64,000 nucleotides of DNA from Chanos chanos (lineage: Eukaryota; Chordata; Actinopteri; Gonorynchiformes; Chanidae): NCBI RefSeq assembly GCF_902362185.1, contig NC_044497.1, forward strand, positions 54,317,001 to 54,381,000, in the 5' to 3' direction. Both the position numbers and the translations under genes were made by a program. The notes beneath the pieces are model-generated. The model was not told where the DNA came from and searched no databases. It saw nothing but the letters and a program-made list of their open reading frames with translations. Below are positions 50,392 through 60,039 of the stretch, piece after piece (within the stretch, counting starts at the first letter, position 1; each line of letters begins with the position of its first letter).

Positions 50392-50590
50392 CAGTCTTTC
50401 TCAATCCTGCTCCTGGGGGACCCTTGCTCTACCTACCTGGTTGAACTCATCAGTGGCACTTTTGATTGGCTGGGCACAGCATGTTAATCAACAGCATGTT
50501 AATCACACTAATCAGGTGTGTTTGGAGCAAGGATAGATAGAAGACATGCAGAGCAGGGGTCCAGTTTAAGTGCAGGATTGAGAACCACTG
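50392..50590. mobile_element. hAT-like MITE, complete copy
   Basis: 199 bp, ends CAGTCTTTCTCAATCCTGC and GCAGGATTGAGAACCACTG as inverted repeats. Perfect 8-bp duplication TCTTATGC at 50384-50391 and 50591-50598. Units at 44,692, 45,140 and 45,737 keep the empty site (GTCTTATGCAGTGGGAGGAA). Confidence 0.88.
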
Positions 50591-51168
50591 TCTTATGCAG
50601 TGGGAGGAATCCCATGCAGAGAGACCACGCTAAGCAGGACTTTTGCAAGCCACAATACCCAATACTCATCAGTAAGTCTTTAAAAAAAAAAAAAACATAA
50701 CAAAACAAACAAAAAAAGCAGGCCAGTGTAGGTGCAGGTCATTCCAACATATTTCTGCTGTCACCTGCTGGGTTTATAGTTTGCATAAATTTGTAGTCAG
50801 TAAAGATGCAAAATGGAGAAAACAAACTGTAGGTAACTGAGGACTGATAGGAAGTAAAAACATGAATGGACAAAATAAACGGTTGATTGGAAGTAAAAAC
50901 ATGAATTTCAAGAACAGTTTCACTCCTGCACACCAAAGACCTCTTGGTACGTGTTGGCACCTTTATTTACAAGTTAAAGGGTCAAAGAGCTCCAGTTATC
51001 TTTGGGTTTCTGTATGGGTTTCACACAATTCATTAATGATACAGAAGACTGATACATACCTGTCATGTTGAAGGGAGATTACAGTTTTCCTTTTGCTCTA
51101 GAGAGGACATTTCATCAATGAACTTTACAAAAAGGTACTGCCTGTGCATTGTCTCCCCACTAGACATT

Positions 51169-52283
51169 AAGCACTTTTGCACCAAACAGTTCTAGGGTCT
51201 AATTCGATAGGAACTACCCCCTGTGGAGCTTTCCCTAGAACTACATTTGTTCTAGGGCCTTTTTTCTGTTTGCTTTCGCACCGCCAGTAGGAACGCTGAA
51301 GTGACGTAAGCCGGCCGACGGTATAGCAGCTAAGAGCTGTTGTTTATGACTAACCACGATAGCTGCACATTTTGAAGTACAAATTTAATTACTTTTAAGA
51401 CCCTTTAAATACCTCCAAAAGGAAAAAAAGAACCATTACTGCGGCAAAAGAAATCGACAAACTAGACTACAGTATACACAATGAGTTTTATTGAATTTGA
51501 ATGACAGAAATATTGATTGCACATTAGATAACCTATAACTGCCTTCTCATTAACGAAAATAAAACTGTATGGCTATAGACCCATTCCAATGGAAAAAATC
51601 ATTTCCCAATGCATTTATGCATTTACCACCACAGTAGCAGTGAATGACTTGTTGGGCATAGTACTTTTCGGGTGCTAGCATAGCACTTGTGCCTGACCCT
51701 TGCTCGCGGCATCGTTTTTTTTTTTTTTTTTTCCTTTTTCCCCGCCGCAGCCCTAAAATCGTAAGCTGGATAAACACATTCTTATTTTAGGTTAAAATGC
51801 GGATCATAGCCACACAAGCGTACACACAAGCACCTACCGAAGCGGAGTGTACGCTACCTCTTCAATGTACAAATATACATTGGACGTTGCAAAATGGTCA
51901 TTGTTGGGGGATATAAAATACCGGTAAAATAAAACATAAAAACTATGTGCCCCCTCCTACAATTCCAGACATTTTGAGACATGAATATCAAAAGCTAAAT
52001 GAAATACGTTCTAAGACTTTATATTTTGCACGGATCTTTAAAAATGGCGGTTGCAATCATCGTATACCTGCGTCTGGACCAATGGCTGTACACCTACGTC
52101 ACAAGGTTCCTATTGCGCTGCGAAAGTACCTACCCTGAAGTAGGAGCTAAAAAAGCCCCTCAAAACAGCGTTCTAAGAACTATGATCGTTCTAACTTCCT
52201 GTGGTGCGAACACGCAAAAAAGGGGGTACTTTCTCCAACAGTTCTAAGAACTATGGAAAAGTTGCTCCGGTGCGAAAGCGCCT
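51169..52283. mobile_element. 1.1-kb non-autonomous DNA transposon, possibly PIF/Harbinger-like
   Basis: The left end AAGCACTTTTGCACC pairs with the right end read backwards, AGGCGCTTTCGCACC. Inner sub-terminal similarity includes AACAGTTCTA at the left and TAGTTCTTAGAACTGTT at the right. ATT flanks both sides (51166-51168, 52284-52286), and unit copy 15 shows the uninterrupted spacer (GGACATTGTCACCGC). No transposase is encoded. The family call rests only on the 3-bp duplication. Confidence 0.65.
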
Positions 52284-52302
52284 ATTGTTGCTCCCTATGT
52301 GT

Positions 52303-52374
52303 GGGGATGTAGCTCAGTGGTAGAGCGCATGCTTTGCATGTATGAGGTCCTGGGTTCAATCCCCAGCATCTCCA
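52303..52374 (+). tRNA. tRNA-Ala(UGC), copy 13
   Basis: Full consensus gene with a type B flank that has been split 20 bp upstream by a 1.1-kb DNA transposon. Confidence 0.94.
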
Positions 52375-52568
52375 TTAATTTGAATTCAATTCAGTGAATT
52401 TTCCCCTAGTAGTGTTTTAAGTCAAAAGGAATATTAAATTAAAGCCAACACAGAACTAACATACATGTCTGGTGTCACCTGCTGGGTTTATAGTTCATAT
52501 AAATTTATAGTCAGAGAAATAATTGAGGACTGATTGGAAGGAAAAACCTCAAACTCTCCAAAATTTCA

Positions 52569-52607
52569 GCATGTATGAGGTCCTGGGTTCAATCCCCAGC
52601 ATCTCCA
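52569..52607 (+). pseudogene. 3'-half tRNA-Ala fragment
   Basis: Only the sequence from the anticodon 3' side to the discriminator remains (GCATGTATGAGG ... CATCTCCA, 39 nt). It is fused to the spacer motif AAAATTTCA, so a deletion removed about 60 bp of flank plus the 5' half of the gene. The anticodon identity is lost. Confidence 0.9.
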
Positions 52608-52686
52608 TTTAGTATAGCTTGCAGTCTATAAAGCTACTTCTTAAGTCTATCCCAGCAGTGTATATAACTGCATCAGTGTCTTATGC

Positions 52687-52884
52687 CAGTCTTTCTCAAT
52701 CCTGCTCCTGAGGGACCCTTGCTCTGCCTACCTGTTTGAACTCATCAGTGGCACTTTTGACTGGCTGAACACACCTGATTTAATCAACAGCATGTTAATC
52801 ACACTAGTCAGGTGTGTTTGGAGCAAGGATAGATCAAAGACATGCAGAGCAGAGGCCCCCCGGGGGCAGTATTGAGAACCACTG
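52687..52884. mobile_element. hAT-like MITE, complete copy
   Basis: Same ends and same TCTTATGC target as the copy at 50,392, so it is one insertion copied by unit duplication, not a second event. Confidence 0.87.
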
Positions 52885-53085
52885 TCTTATGCAGTGGGAG
52901 GAATCCCATGCCGAGAGACCACACTACCCAAGACTTTTCTAAGCCATAATACCCTATACTCATCAGTAAGTGTTTTCAAAAAGAAAAAGGCAGGCCAGTT
53001 TAGGTACAGGTCACTCCAGACTCTGGAGTCAACAGAACCAGTCTGAATTCTAGTGTTCCACAGAGATCAGTCTTTGTGTCATCAA

Positions 53086-53760
53086 TTTACAATATAGCAT
53101 TTGTCAGGTGCTTTTAGCCAAAGCGACTTACAATCAGTGCATCGGTTGGATTCCTAATACCTCATAAGCAGACATTGCAATAAGACTGAGCGTCAATTTA
53201 CTCCTTCGTATTGTGCCCCTGGAATTCTTTGACAAACATAGAAACAAGACAAGGGTTTTTTTGGGGTTTTTTTTTAAAGGAAAGGAGGTTAGGCATTGGG
53301 GGATAGGTGGGTTCTGAAGAGGTGGGTTTTCAGTTTCTTGCGGAAGATGGTAAGGGACTCCGCAGTCCTAACTGTATGAGGGAGGTCGTTCCACCACCGC
53401 GGGGCAAAGGCGGAGAAGAGGCGTGGTCGGGAGGAGCGGCTGCCGGGTTCCCGAAGTAAGGGGGCCGTCAGCTGACCAGAGGTCGTAGAGCGGAGGGTTC
53501 TAGTAGGGGTATACGGAGTTATTAGGGACTGAAGGTATGATGGTGCGGAGCCTCTTGTGGCCTGGTAGGCCAGTACCAGTGTCTTGAATTGGAAGCCAGT
53601 GGAGCGCAGTAAGCAGTGGAGTGACATGAGAGTGCTTAGGGAGGTTGAATACCAGGCGTGCAGCGGCATTCTGCACGAGCTGGAGCGGCCTGATGGCGCT
53701 GGTCGGTAAGCCAGCCAGTAGAGCGTTGCAGTAGTCCAGGCGGGAGATGACGAGCGCAAG
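53086..53760 (-). mobile_element. L2 LINE 3' fragment, opposite strand
   Basis: Minus strand 53,760-53,289 encodes the end of an L2 reverse transcriptase ORF (FKTLVLAYQATRGSAPSYLQ, PRLFSAFAPRWWNDLPHTVR, FRKKLKTHLFRTHLSP) with a normal stop. The 3' UTR and the tail GACTTACAAT/GGCTAAAAGC run to about 53,086. It overlaps the last part of the plus-strand LINE at 46,310 in content but is a separate, 5'-truncated copy. Confidence 0.88.
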
Positions 53761-53822
53761 CTCGCCAAAATTTCAGATTTTCTATGCTGCGGATTTTATG
53801 CTCCCTTGAATACTGACACTGT

Positions 53823-53894
53823 GGGGATGTAGCTCAGTGGTAGAGCGCATGCTTCGCATGTATGAGGTCCTGGGTTCAATCCCCAGCATCTCCA
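53823..53894 (+). tRNA. tRNA-Ala(CGC), copy 14
   Basis: Full consensus gene, type A flank shortened by an adjoining L2 fragment ending about 60 bp upstream. Confidence 0.94.
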
Positions 53895-53973
53895 TTTAGT
53901 ATGGCTTGCAGTCTATAAAGCTACTTCTTAAGTCTTTCCCAACAGTGCATATAACTGCATCAGTGTCTTATGC

Positions 53974-54143
53974 CAGTCTTTCTCAATCCTGCTCCTGAGG
54001 GACCCTTGCACTGCCTACCTGTTTGAACTCATCAGTGGCACTTTTGACTGGCTGAACACACCTGATTTAATCAACAGCATGTTAATCACACTAGTCAGGT
54101 GTGTTTGGAGCAAGGATAGATCAAAGACATGCAGAACAGGGGT
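53974..54143. mobile_element. hAT-like MITE, 3'-truncated copy
   Basis: Starts at the same site, then loses its right end after GCAGAACAGGGGTCCAG and joins another module, the same kind of junction as at 42,154. Confidence 0.7.
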
Positions 54144-54652
54144 CCAGTTTAGGTGCAGGTCACTCCAGACTCTGGAGTCAACAGAAACCTCACCCACACA
54201 TGTGGTACTGAGTGTTTTGTGGCAGTATAGTTCTCTGTCAGACATACACTGAATCTCAGACCTTTGGGTGACCAGATGCCACTTGACGCCATAAAAGCAG
54301 CATTGCACTTATAGTAAGGTTTTACCAGTGATGTCAATGTTTGAATCGGTAATGAATGGAGGAGAGCAGGTCTGCTTATACTGTATTAAAGTGTCTGAAT
54401 GATCTCCATGGCAACGTAGCACCTTTATTTACAAGTAAAAGGGTCAAAGAGCTCCAGTTATCTTTGGGTTTCTGCATGGGTTTCACACAATTCATTAATG
54501 ATGTACAAGACGCACACCTGTCATGTTATTGAAGGGAGATTACAGTTTTCCTTTTGCTCTAGAGAGGACATTTCATGAATGAACTTTGAGAAAAATCCAA
54601 AGGTACTGCCTGTGCATTGTCTCCTTATTGGACATTGTCACCGCTTATGTGT

Positions 54653-54724
54653 GGGGATGTAGCTCAGTGGTAGAGCGCATGCTTTGCATGTATGAGGTCC
54701 TGGGTTCAATCCCCAGCATCTCCA
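54653..54724 (+). tRNA. tRNA-Ala(UGC), copy 15
   Basis: Full consensus gene, type B flank. Followed about 12 nt later by a T6 run, the best-placed canonical terminator in the array. Confidence 0.94.
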
Positions 54725-54997
54725 TTAAAATTAAGTGTTTTTTGCCCGTGGGTGTTACCCCTATCATTGCTTCATTTCAGAGGGAATACTGAATTCAAGA
54801 TAACACAGAACTAACATACATTTCTGCTGTCTCCTGCTGGGTTTACAGTTCATACAAATTTAGTCAGTAAAGATGCAAAATGCATAAAATGTAGATAATT
54901 TAGGACTGATTAGAAGTAAAAACTGCAAGCTCACCAAAATTTCAGATATAAAATTTCTATACTGTGGATTTTATGCTCCCTTGACTGCTAGAGCTGT

Positions 54998-55069
54998 GGG
55001 GATGTAGCTCAGTGGTAGAGCGCATGCTTTGCATGTATGAGGTCCTGGGTTCAATCCCCAGCATCTCCA
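54998..55069 (+). tRNA. tRNA-Ala(UGC), copy 16
   Basis: Full consensus gene, type A flank; only 273 bp from the previous copy. Confidence 0.94.
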
Positions 55070-55263
55070 TTTAGTATGGCTTGCAGTGTATAAAGCTACT
55101 CTTTACATAATACCAGTGCACAATTTGTCTCTGTATGTCTGCCATCTTTACAGCAGCCTAGAAGACTGCGAAGCACCAACGTCGTGAAATCCACCTTTGC
55201 TTTCATTCTTCAGAAGAAACAGTCAGTAAACTACAAGAAATATTAAGACACTGTGTGTAAGTG

Positions 55264-55295
55264 ATGGGATGTAGCTCAGTGGTCAAGGGCATACT
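55264..55295 (+). pseudogene. 5'-part tRNA-Ala fragment
   Basis: GATGGGATGTAGCTCAGTGG followed by TCAAGGGCAT keeps the acceptor 5' strand and the A box, then similarity stops before the anticodon. Confidence 0.65.
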
Positions 55296-55971
55296 CTATA
55301 TTCTATTGCTTTATATGCATGCTATATATGATATTGTTTTATATTCACAATCTGCTCACTTCAAATGGACAATGTGTGTATGTAAAAATGAAAAATATCT
55401 TTTCAAAAAGTCTTGTGAAAAAGATTTGATGACCGTAATTACATGGGAATGATCCCTCCCAGTGCCTCAGTTTCAAAGCAATACCACAGCATAACTCGTC
55501 AAACACACATAGAGTTCTGCTTACACGTCAGTATGTGAACTGGTGCTCCCAGCCTGCTTTCAGTGCATTGCTTTGGAGGGAACAGTTTTCTAAAGTGCCA
55601 AACATGCTTTCCTTGCATTGCCTGTCCAAGTAACATCACACAGGGCCGTAAACTGAGTGAATGGATTAAGATTTGTGAGGTGAAGTGGGGGGATGTTGAT
55701 GCTGTTAGAAAGCGTTTGACATCATTTTCAGTGAAAACGTATGAACAGTGAACAGTTTGGACGAATCCGTAGACTGTGTTCTTAGACTTGGCGACTGGAG
55801 GTGCCATCCATCAGAAATAAAGGAGAGGGAGAGGGAACAAACGACAGAGAGAGAAGAAGACAGAGGAGCTGTCTTGGAAGCTGAAAGGTACTTGGTAAAA
55901 TCCCACAGGGAGCTTTCGTAAGTTACTTGAGGGGCAGTATCAGTCTTACAAACGCAAGCATATCAGTAAGT

Positions 55972-56043
55972 GGGGATGTAGCTCAGTGGTAGAGCGCATG
56001 CTTCGCATGTATGAGGTCCTGGGTTCAATCCCCAGCATCTCCA
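55972..56043 (+). tRNA. tRNA-Ala(CGC), copy 17
   Basis: Full consensus gene. The 5' flank is a third class (GAGCTGTCTTGGAAGCTGAA about 100 bp upstream), similar to those of copy 18 and of the UAC pseudogene. Confidence 0.93.
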
Positions 56044-57533
56044 TTTGATTTAGCGACGTCATTGCATATACGTGTGAGAGAACTGAAACCGCAAAGTTTA
56101 TATAATACACTGAAGTGTCTGGGTGTGAGCCGTCCATTGTTCAGAGGGAACGTCATGTCCAAGCTAGTACTGAGAGATTTTGCAATTGGAGTAAAGAATG
56201 TGTGCTTCCTTAAAGCTTTGCTGACTTGTGCTTTTCTGTGGACTTTGTGTAAGTCCTTGTTAAATCCGCCCTCGCACCTATTCCAACCAAAACAAATCCG
56301 CAAGAAACGACAGACACAGTCATAGAACGTGCACGCAGCACAATACATAACAGAAAAGTAACGGAATTTTGCCAGACTTAGTAGAGAGGGGTGGGACTGA
56401 TCCGAGACAGGAACAACAACACAGTGGAAGACAAACGATACAACTTCGATTTGCTTATGAAATGGAAAGGATTTTATCAGTTATAAAAGCAACTGTCACG
56501 CCCACTCCTCCGCGTTCTTCTCTTTGCTCAAAGCGAAGGTCATCTCACGGGTCATCTCAGACAAGTCCTGTATAAAAGGCACTGCCCAAGAAGACGGTTT
56601 GGATTACAGACCGGTGGATGAAGTCAAGAGCTCACTGGATCACATGGAGAGGGAGAAGGTCCGGCCCAAAAGAGGGAAACTCTAACTCCACAGAGAACGC
56701 AAGGAGCAGAGGGAAAGACCTCGCCAGGATTTAATCGAAATTTAATTAAATTCTTTCCGAAAACACGTGTAAATGAACACATGGTCCTAAGGTTGAGTTT
56801 GTAATGTATGTAGAGCCAAACTGAATCCAGATTTGTACTTGCATGCTAGGCTGTGTACAGTCATTCAGAGGGGCAGATTGTAAGGCTGTTAAGGAAGCAG
56901 CTTCAAGTGATAAAGATTTTTATTATCGTTTTATGTTGAATTTACATTTCATACAATGTTACATGGAAACTGTGCTCAGATCAGCTGGACGTTCATGGTC
57001 TCTTAAAATTGAAGGTTGTGGGTGGAATCCTGGCACATGCCATAGTTAAGAAGGAATGCAATGTGTTAAGTTGGTACCATGGCAGTACCTTTTGAAAATG
57101 TGTGTGTCTGTGTATCAGCAGTGAACTGATCTGTGTTTTTGAAGGGAAAGAGTGGTTTCACTGGCTGAAAAGAAACATCGTTTTCATACTTCACAGTTTT
57201 TGGTCCTCTTTTTCATGATAGTCTGATGTTCCTCTGTGACTAACGAGATTAAATAATAAGTCTTATTTTAAACTATTAACTTGTTTGACCTAAGGACGTT
57301 GGTTTGGGTTGTGGGCATGAACTGCTTGTCAATGAAGTTAATATTATCTAGACTGGAAAGACAGCAGAGAGACAAAGGAGAGCTGCCTTGGAGACTGAGA
57401 ACCATAGGCAAAGTCTCTCAAGGTGAAGGTCAGTTCAGTCGAGAAATTCAGTCACTGAACTCTAAGAAAAATCTCAAGGCGCTGCATTCGTATTGTGTGC
57501 TGTGGTAACACTGTAAAAAATTTGGCCACTGCT
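56044..57533. other. array spacer without recognised genes
   Basis: Lacks the common spacer modules except a diverged CTGCCTTGGAGACTGAG block near 57,380. No exon recognised; short open frames have no family likeness. Confidence 0.4.
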
Positions 57534-57605
57534 GGGGTTGTAGCTCAGTGGTAGAGCGCATGCTTTGCATGTATGTGGCCCTGGGTTCAGTCCCCAGCAT
57601 CTCCA
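57534..57605 (+). tRNA. tRNA-Ala(UGC), copy 18, diverged
   Basis: Acceptor 5' strand GGGGTTG leaves a U:U at pair 5:68 but keeps G3:U70. Variable region TATGTGGCC and T loop TTCAGTC also differ. It may still fold. Confidence 0.8.
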
Positions 57606-58067
57606 TCAGCCTTGTTATTGTTGCAGAACCTGTGCAAAACACATGTCAAAACCTAACCAATGCTAAAATCAGGCTGGTCAAGTTGAAAGGGGCCTTATGC
57701 AGCACTACTGTCTGGGTGTAAGCTCAGGAGAAATGTAGCTCCTGGGTTTGAGAACAAAAAAGAACAGACTGCATGTTGTGTAATGGAAGGGCATTCCCTC
57801 ACAGGTGAAGTAAGTGTAGTTTCCCATAATTCAATCTTAACTTTATTTCTTTTTTTTTTTTTTCCAATTCAGTATTGCTTTTCAAGACAAATAAAATTCA
57901 GGTTTTAATCTCATTCGGAAATACACCTATAGCAACAAAAAGATGCTTGGAGTCTGTCAGCATGCAGCTCCATGGTAATGCTCACAGGCATATTTTGACT
58001 TAACGGCTATCTTACAGCTGCGTATGAATGTACTGAGACGCTTGCCAAGCTGCGTTACCAGAGGGGG

Positions 58068-58136
58068 CCGAGTGGTAAAGCATCAGTTTTGAAAACCAAA
58101 GGTTAAAGGTTCAAGCCATGTCCATCCTGTAAGAGG
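58068..58136 (+). pseudogene. possible tRNA-Ser(UGA)-like relic
   Basis: GGCCGAGTGGTAAAGCAT resembles a tRNA-Ser A box region, TTTTGAAAA an anticodon loop with UGA, and GGTTCAAGCC a weak B box. The acceptor stem does not pair convincingly. Confidence 0.25.
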
Positions 58137-58743
58137 CAATAGTACTAGTGAAAGAGGAAAGCTTGGGTGTCAAAACCTGGTTGTGTTGTTGTGTAGATGT
58201 GTCAGTGGGTACTATGCAATGGCTATGTGCATCAGACAGGAAGGGCTCATTGACTCACATGAAACTTGTCTGATTTAAACTGGAAAGCTGACATGCCGAT
58301 TCTTTTTTTTTTTTACATTTCAAAAAGCAACATGCAGTTTTAAATTCAGATTTTTTTCCCCTCTGTTTTTCACTCAGTTTTTGAATTGCCACGTTCAGTT
58401 TTACCGTCATATGTCCCTGCCACAACACACCGATCCGGGAGGACTGTGAGCTCTGTCGGGTGTGTCCTCCAATGCGAACTACACTCCTTTTCACCTTTTC
58501 AAACGTGTACAAGGATCGCCATGGAAACACAGTGCATGTGGAGGTCCACGCTATTTCCCAAGATAGGTCTTGCAACTACGCGCACGCCCCACTGATGCTG
58601 GGAGTCGTTATGATTGCCAGGTGCCAGTCACCAGGTCTCCATGTTTAGCATAGGACAGATTCGTGAGCATGAGGAATGTGGGCTGGAGGACCAAATTCAC
58701 ATAATTAGAAGAAATGGAGATAAACAAAAAAAGAAAAAATGGA

Positions 58744-58809
58744 GGGGATGTAGCTCAGAGCGCATGCTTTGCATGTATGAGGTCCTGGGTTCAATCCCCA
58801 GCATCTCCA
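58744..58809 (+). pseudogene. tRNA-Ala(UGC)-like copy 19 with D-arm deletion
   Basis: 66 nt: GCTCAGAGCG lacks six bases of the D loop/stem (TGGTAG in the consensus), destroying the A box spacing. The remainder is consensus. Last member of the array. Confidence 0.85.
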
Positions 58810-59977
58810 TTTGCTTTAATATGTTTCTGAACTCCTGTCAGTAACATTACGACTGATGATAAAACGCTTCCGATAACGACAAGTAGAGAGAGGGGTCGAT
58901 CTCACAGATGGAAGTACATGGATGTGTTCCCTATTTGCAGCGTTGCTCAGAAGTTATGAGGTCATATGTTTGAGCTGAAAGCACGTGATGAGTTCTGACA
59001 GCATGTTACCATATCCGACGGATTCAACATGTGTCTCAATTTACCCTGTTAAATTAGGAGGGAGGGATTGTCACGTCAAAAGCGGGATGAGCTACGATTT
59101 GTATGGAAAATTAACACAATTTAGACGATCTGTATAATCTATCAGTACTTCTATTTAAGGCAAACAAAATTAGATTTTAAGTATTATTAAACACGTTTCG
59201 TGGCTGAAATGGTGATTTGATCATTGGAAAGGTATCGTATGAGAACAACAGTACTGTATTGCTTACACTAGACTGGCAATTTAGAAGACAGGTCAAACAC
59301 ATTGTCATTGGGGTGTGAACTTAAGGTCGTACACGTATGTATTTACGTTACGCATGTATTTACGTTACGCATGTAAAACCATGGGAGGAGGGTAATATTG
59401 GGATAAGAATACGATAACAACGGGGTGATTGTGTTAAAATGTGTGTGACCTCCTCTTTCTTAGTTAGAATAAATACATAAGAAAAAAGAGACTGGATTGT
59501 CTTCGAAAATATTCCCGTTGTTCTGATATTTGCATGGATATTGGCATGGAACCTGTTTTTCGGCACCATTCGAATTATTATTCGATTCAAACAGAGATGC
59601 ATTATAATTCGTATGTAGTGTTTAAACGTTAAATTCAGTCACAAACATGTGCCTCTACAAACGACTTTCATGTTTTATTTCAAATATCAGTTTATTACAT
59701 CAGTTTCTTCGGGCAGTTCTATGGCCTCTTCATCATGACTGCCAGTAGAAACTGGTTTGGGCAAGCAGTTTGTTTATCCTTGTTACCAGGCAACGTTTCT
59801 CTTCATTTCATCTGGTTGATAGAAAGACAACCTGTAAATGAATCGCCTATATTCTGTGATGTGTGATTTTTTTTCTTTTTCTTCTGTTTAATTAGGACAG
59901 TTGCTGGAGAGAGAGAGAGAGACTTTCATTATAGTAGTGTGGGTAAATTTACATTAGTTTTTACTTACCGAGTTCTA
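58810..59977. other. spacer between tRNA array and kelch gene
   Basis: No exon recognised. Probably includes the kelch gene promoter; a direct repeat ATTTACGTTACGCATGT occurs at about 59,340-59,375. Confidence 0.4.
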
Positions 59978-60039
59978 ATGGCTCTTGCAAGTGGACATTG
60001 GGTTGAAAAAGAAATTCGAGGGGAACCACCAAGCCCTAG
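59978..60039 (+). CDS. kelch gene coding exon 1
   Basis: Encodes MALASGHWVEKEIRGEPPSP plus two bases of a split Arg codon; donor gtgggt, phase 2. An upstream in-frame GTG exists, but ATG is preferred. Confidence 0.75.

Larger units (their letters stand above)
36906..58809 (+). repeat. tandem tRNA-Ala gene array with duplicated spacer modules
   Basis: Nineteen tRNA-Ala genes or near-genes, all on the plus strand, plus a UAC-bearing pseudogene and two fragments. The common gene is 72 nt and folds as a cloverleaf: acceptor GGGGATG/CATCTCC with the alanine identity pair G3:U70, D arm GCTC/GAGC, anticodon stem CATGC/GTATG, T arm CTGGG-TTCAATC-CCCAG, discriminator A; no CCA is encoded and there is no intron. 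Internal A box (TAGCTCAGTGGTAGAGC) and B box (GGTTCAATCC) drive Pol III. Spacers are mosaics of shared modules: type A 5' flank (CTGCGGATTTTATGCTCCC), type B 5' flank (CCTGTGCATTGTCTCC), a GGAGGGGTGGAGACACAACC module, a TGGCAGTATAGTTCTCTGTC module and a 3' flank ATTTAGTATGGCTTGCAGTC. Confidence 0.93.

Noticed and set aside
55499-55807. 102-codon minus-strand open frame as a gene
   Set aside because: No recognisable domain; lies in array spacer and looks like chance.
55800-56760. Possible LTR-type remnant between tRNA copies 17 and 18
   Set aside because: No paired terminal repeats, primer site or recognisable coding domain.
36906-58809. Regularly spaced near-identical 72-bp repeats as a CRISPR array
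   Set aside because: The repeats fold as tRNA-Ala with all consensus elements; spacers are kilobase-scale and the genome is vertebrate.
36906-58809. Array copies as tRNA-derived SINEs
   Set aside because: The genes match the mature tRNA ends exactly, have no SINE body or tail, lie all on one strand and share long upstream flanks.
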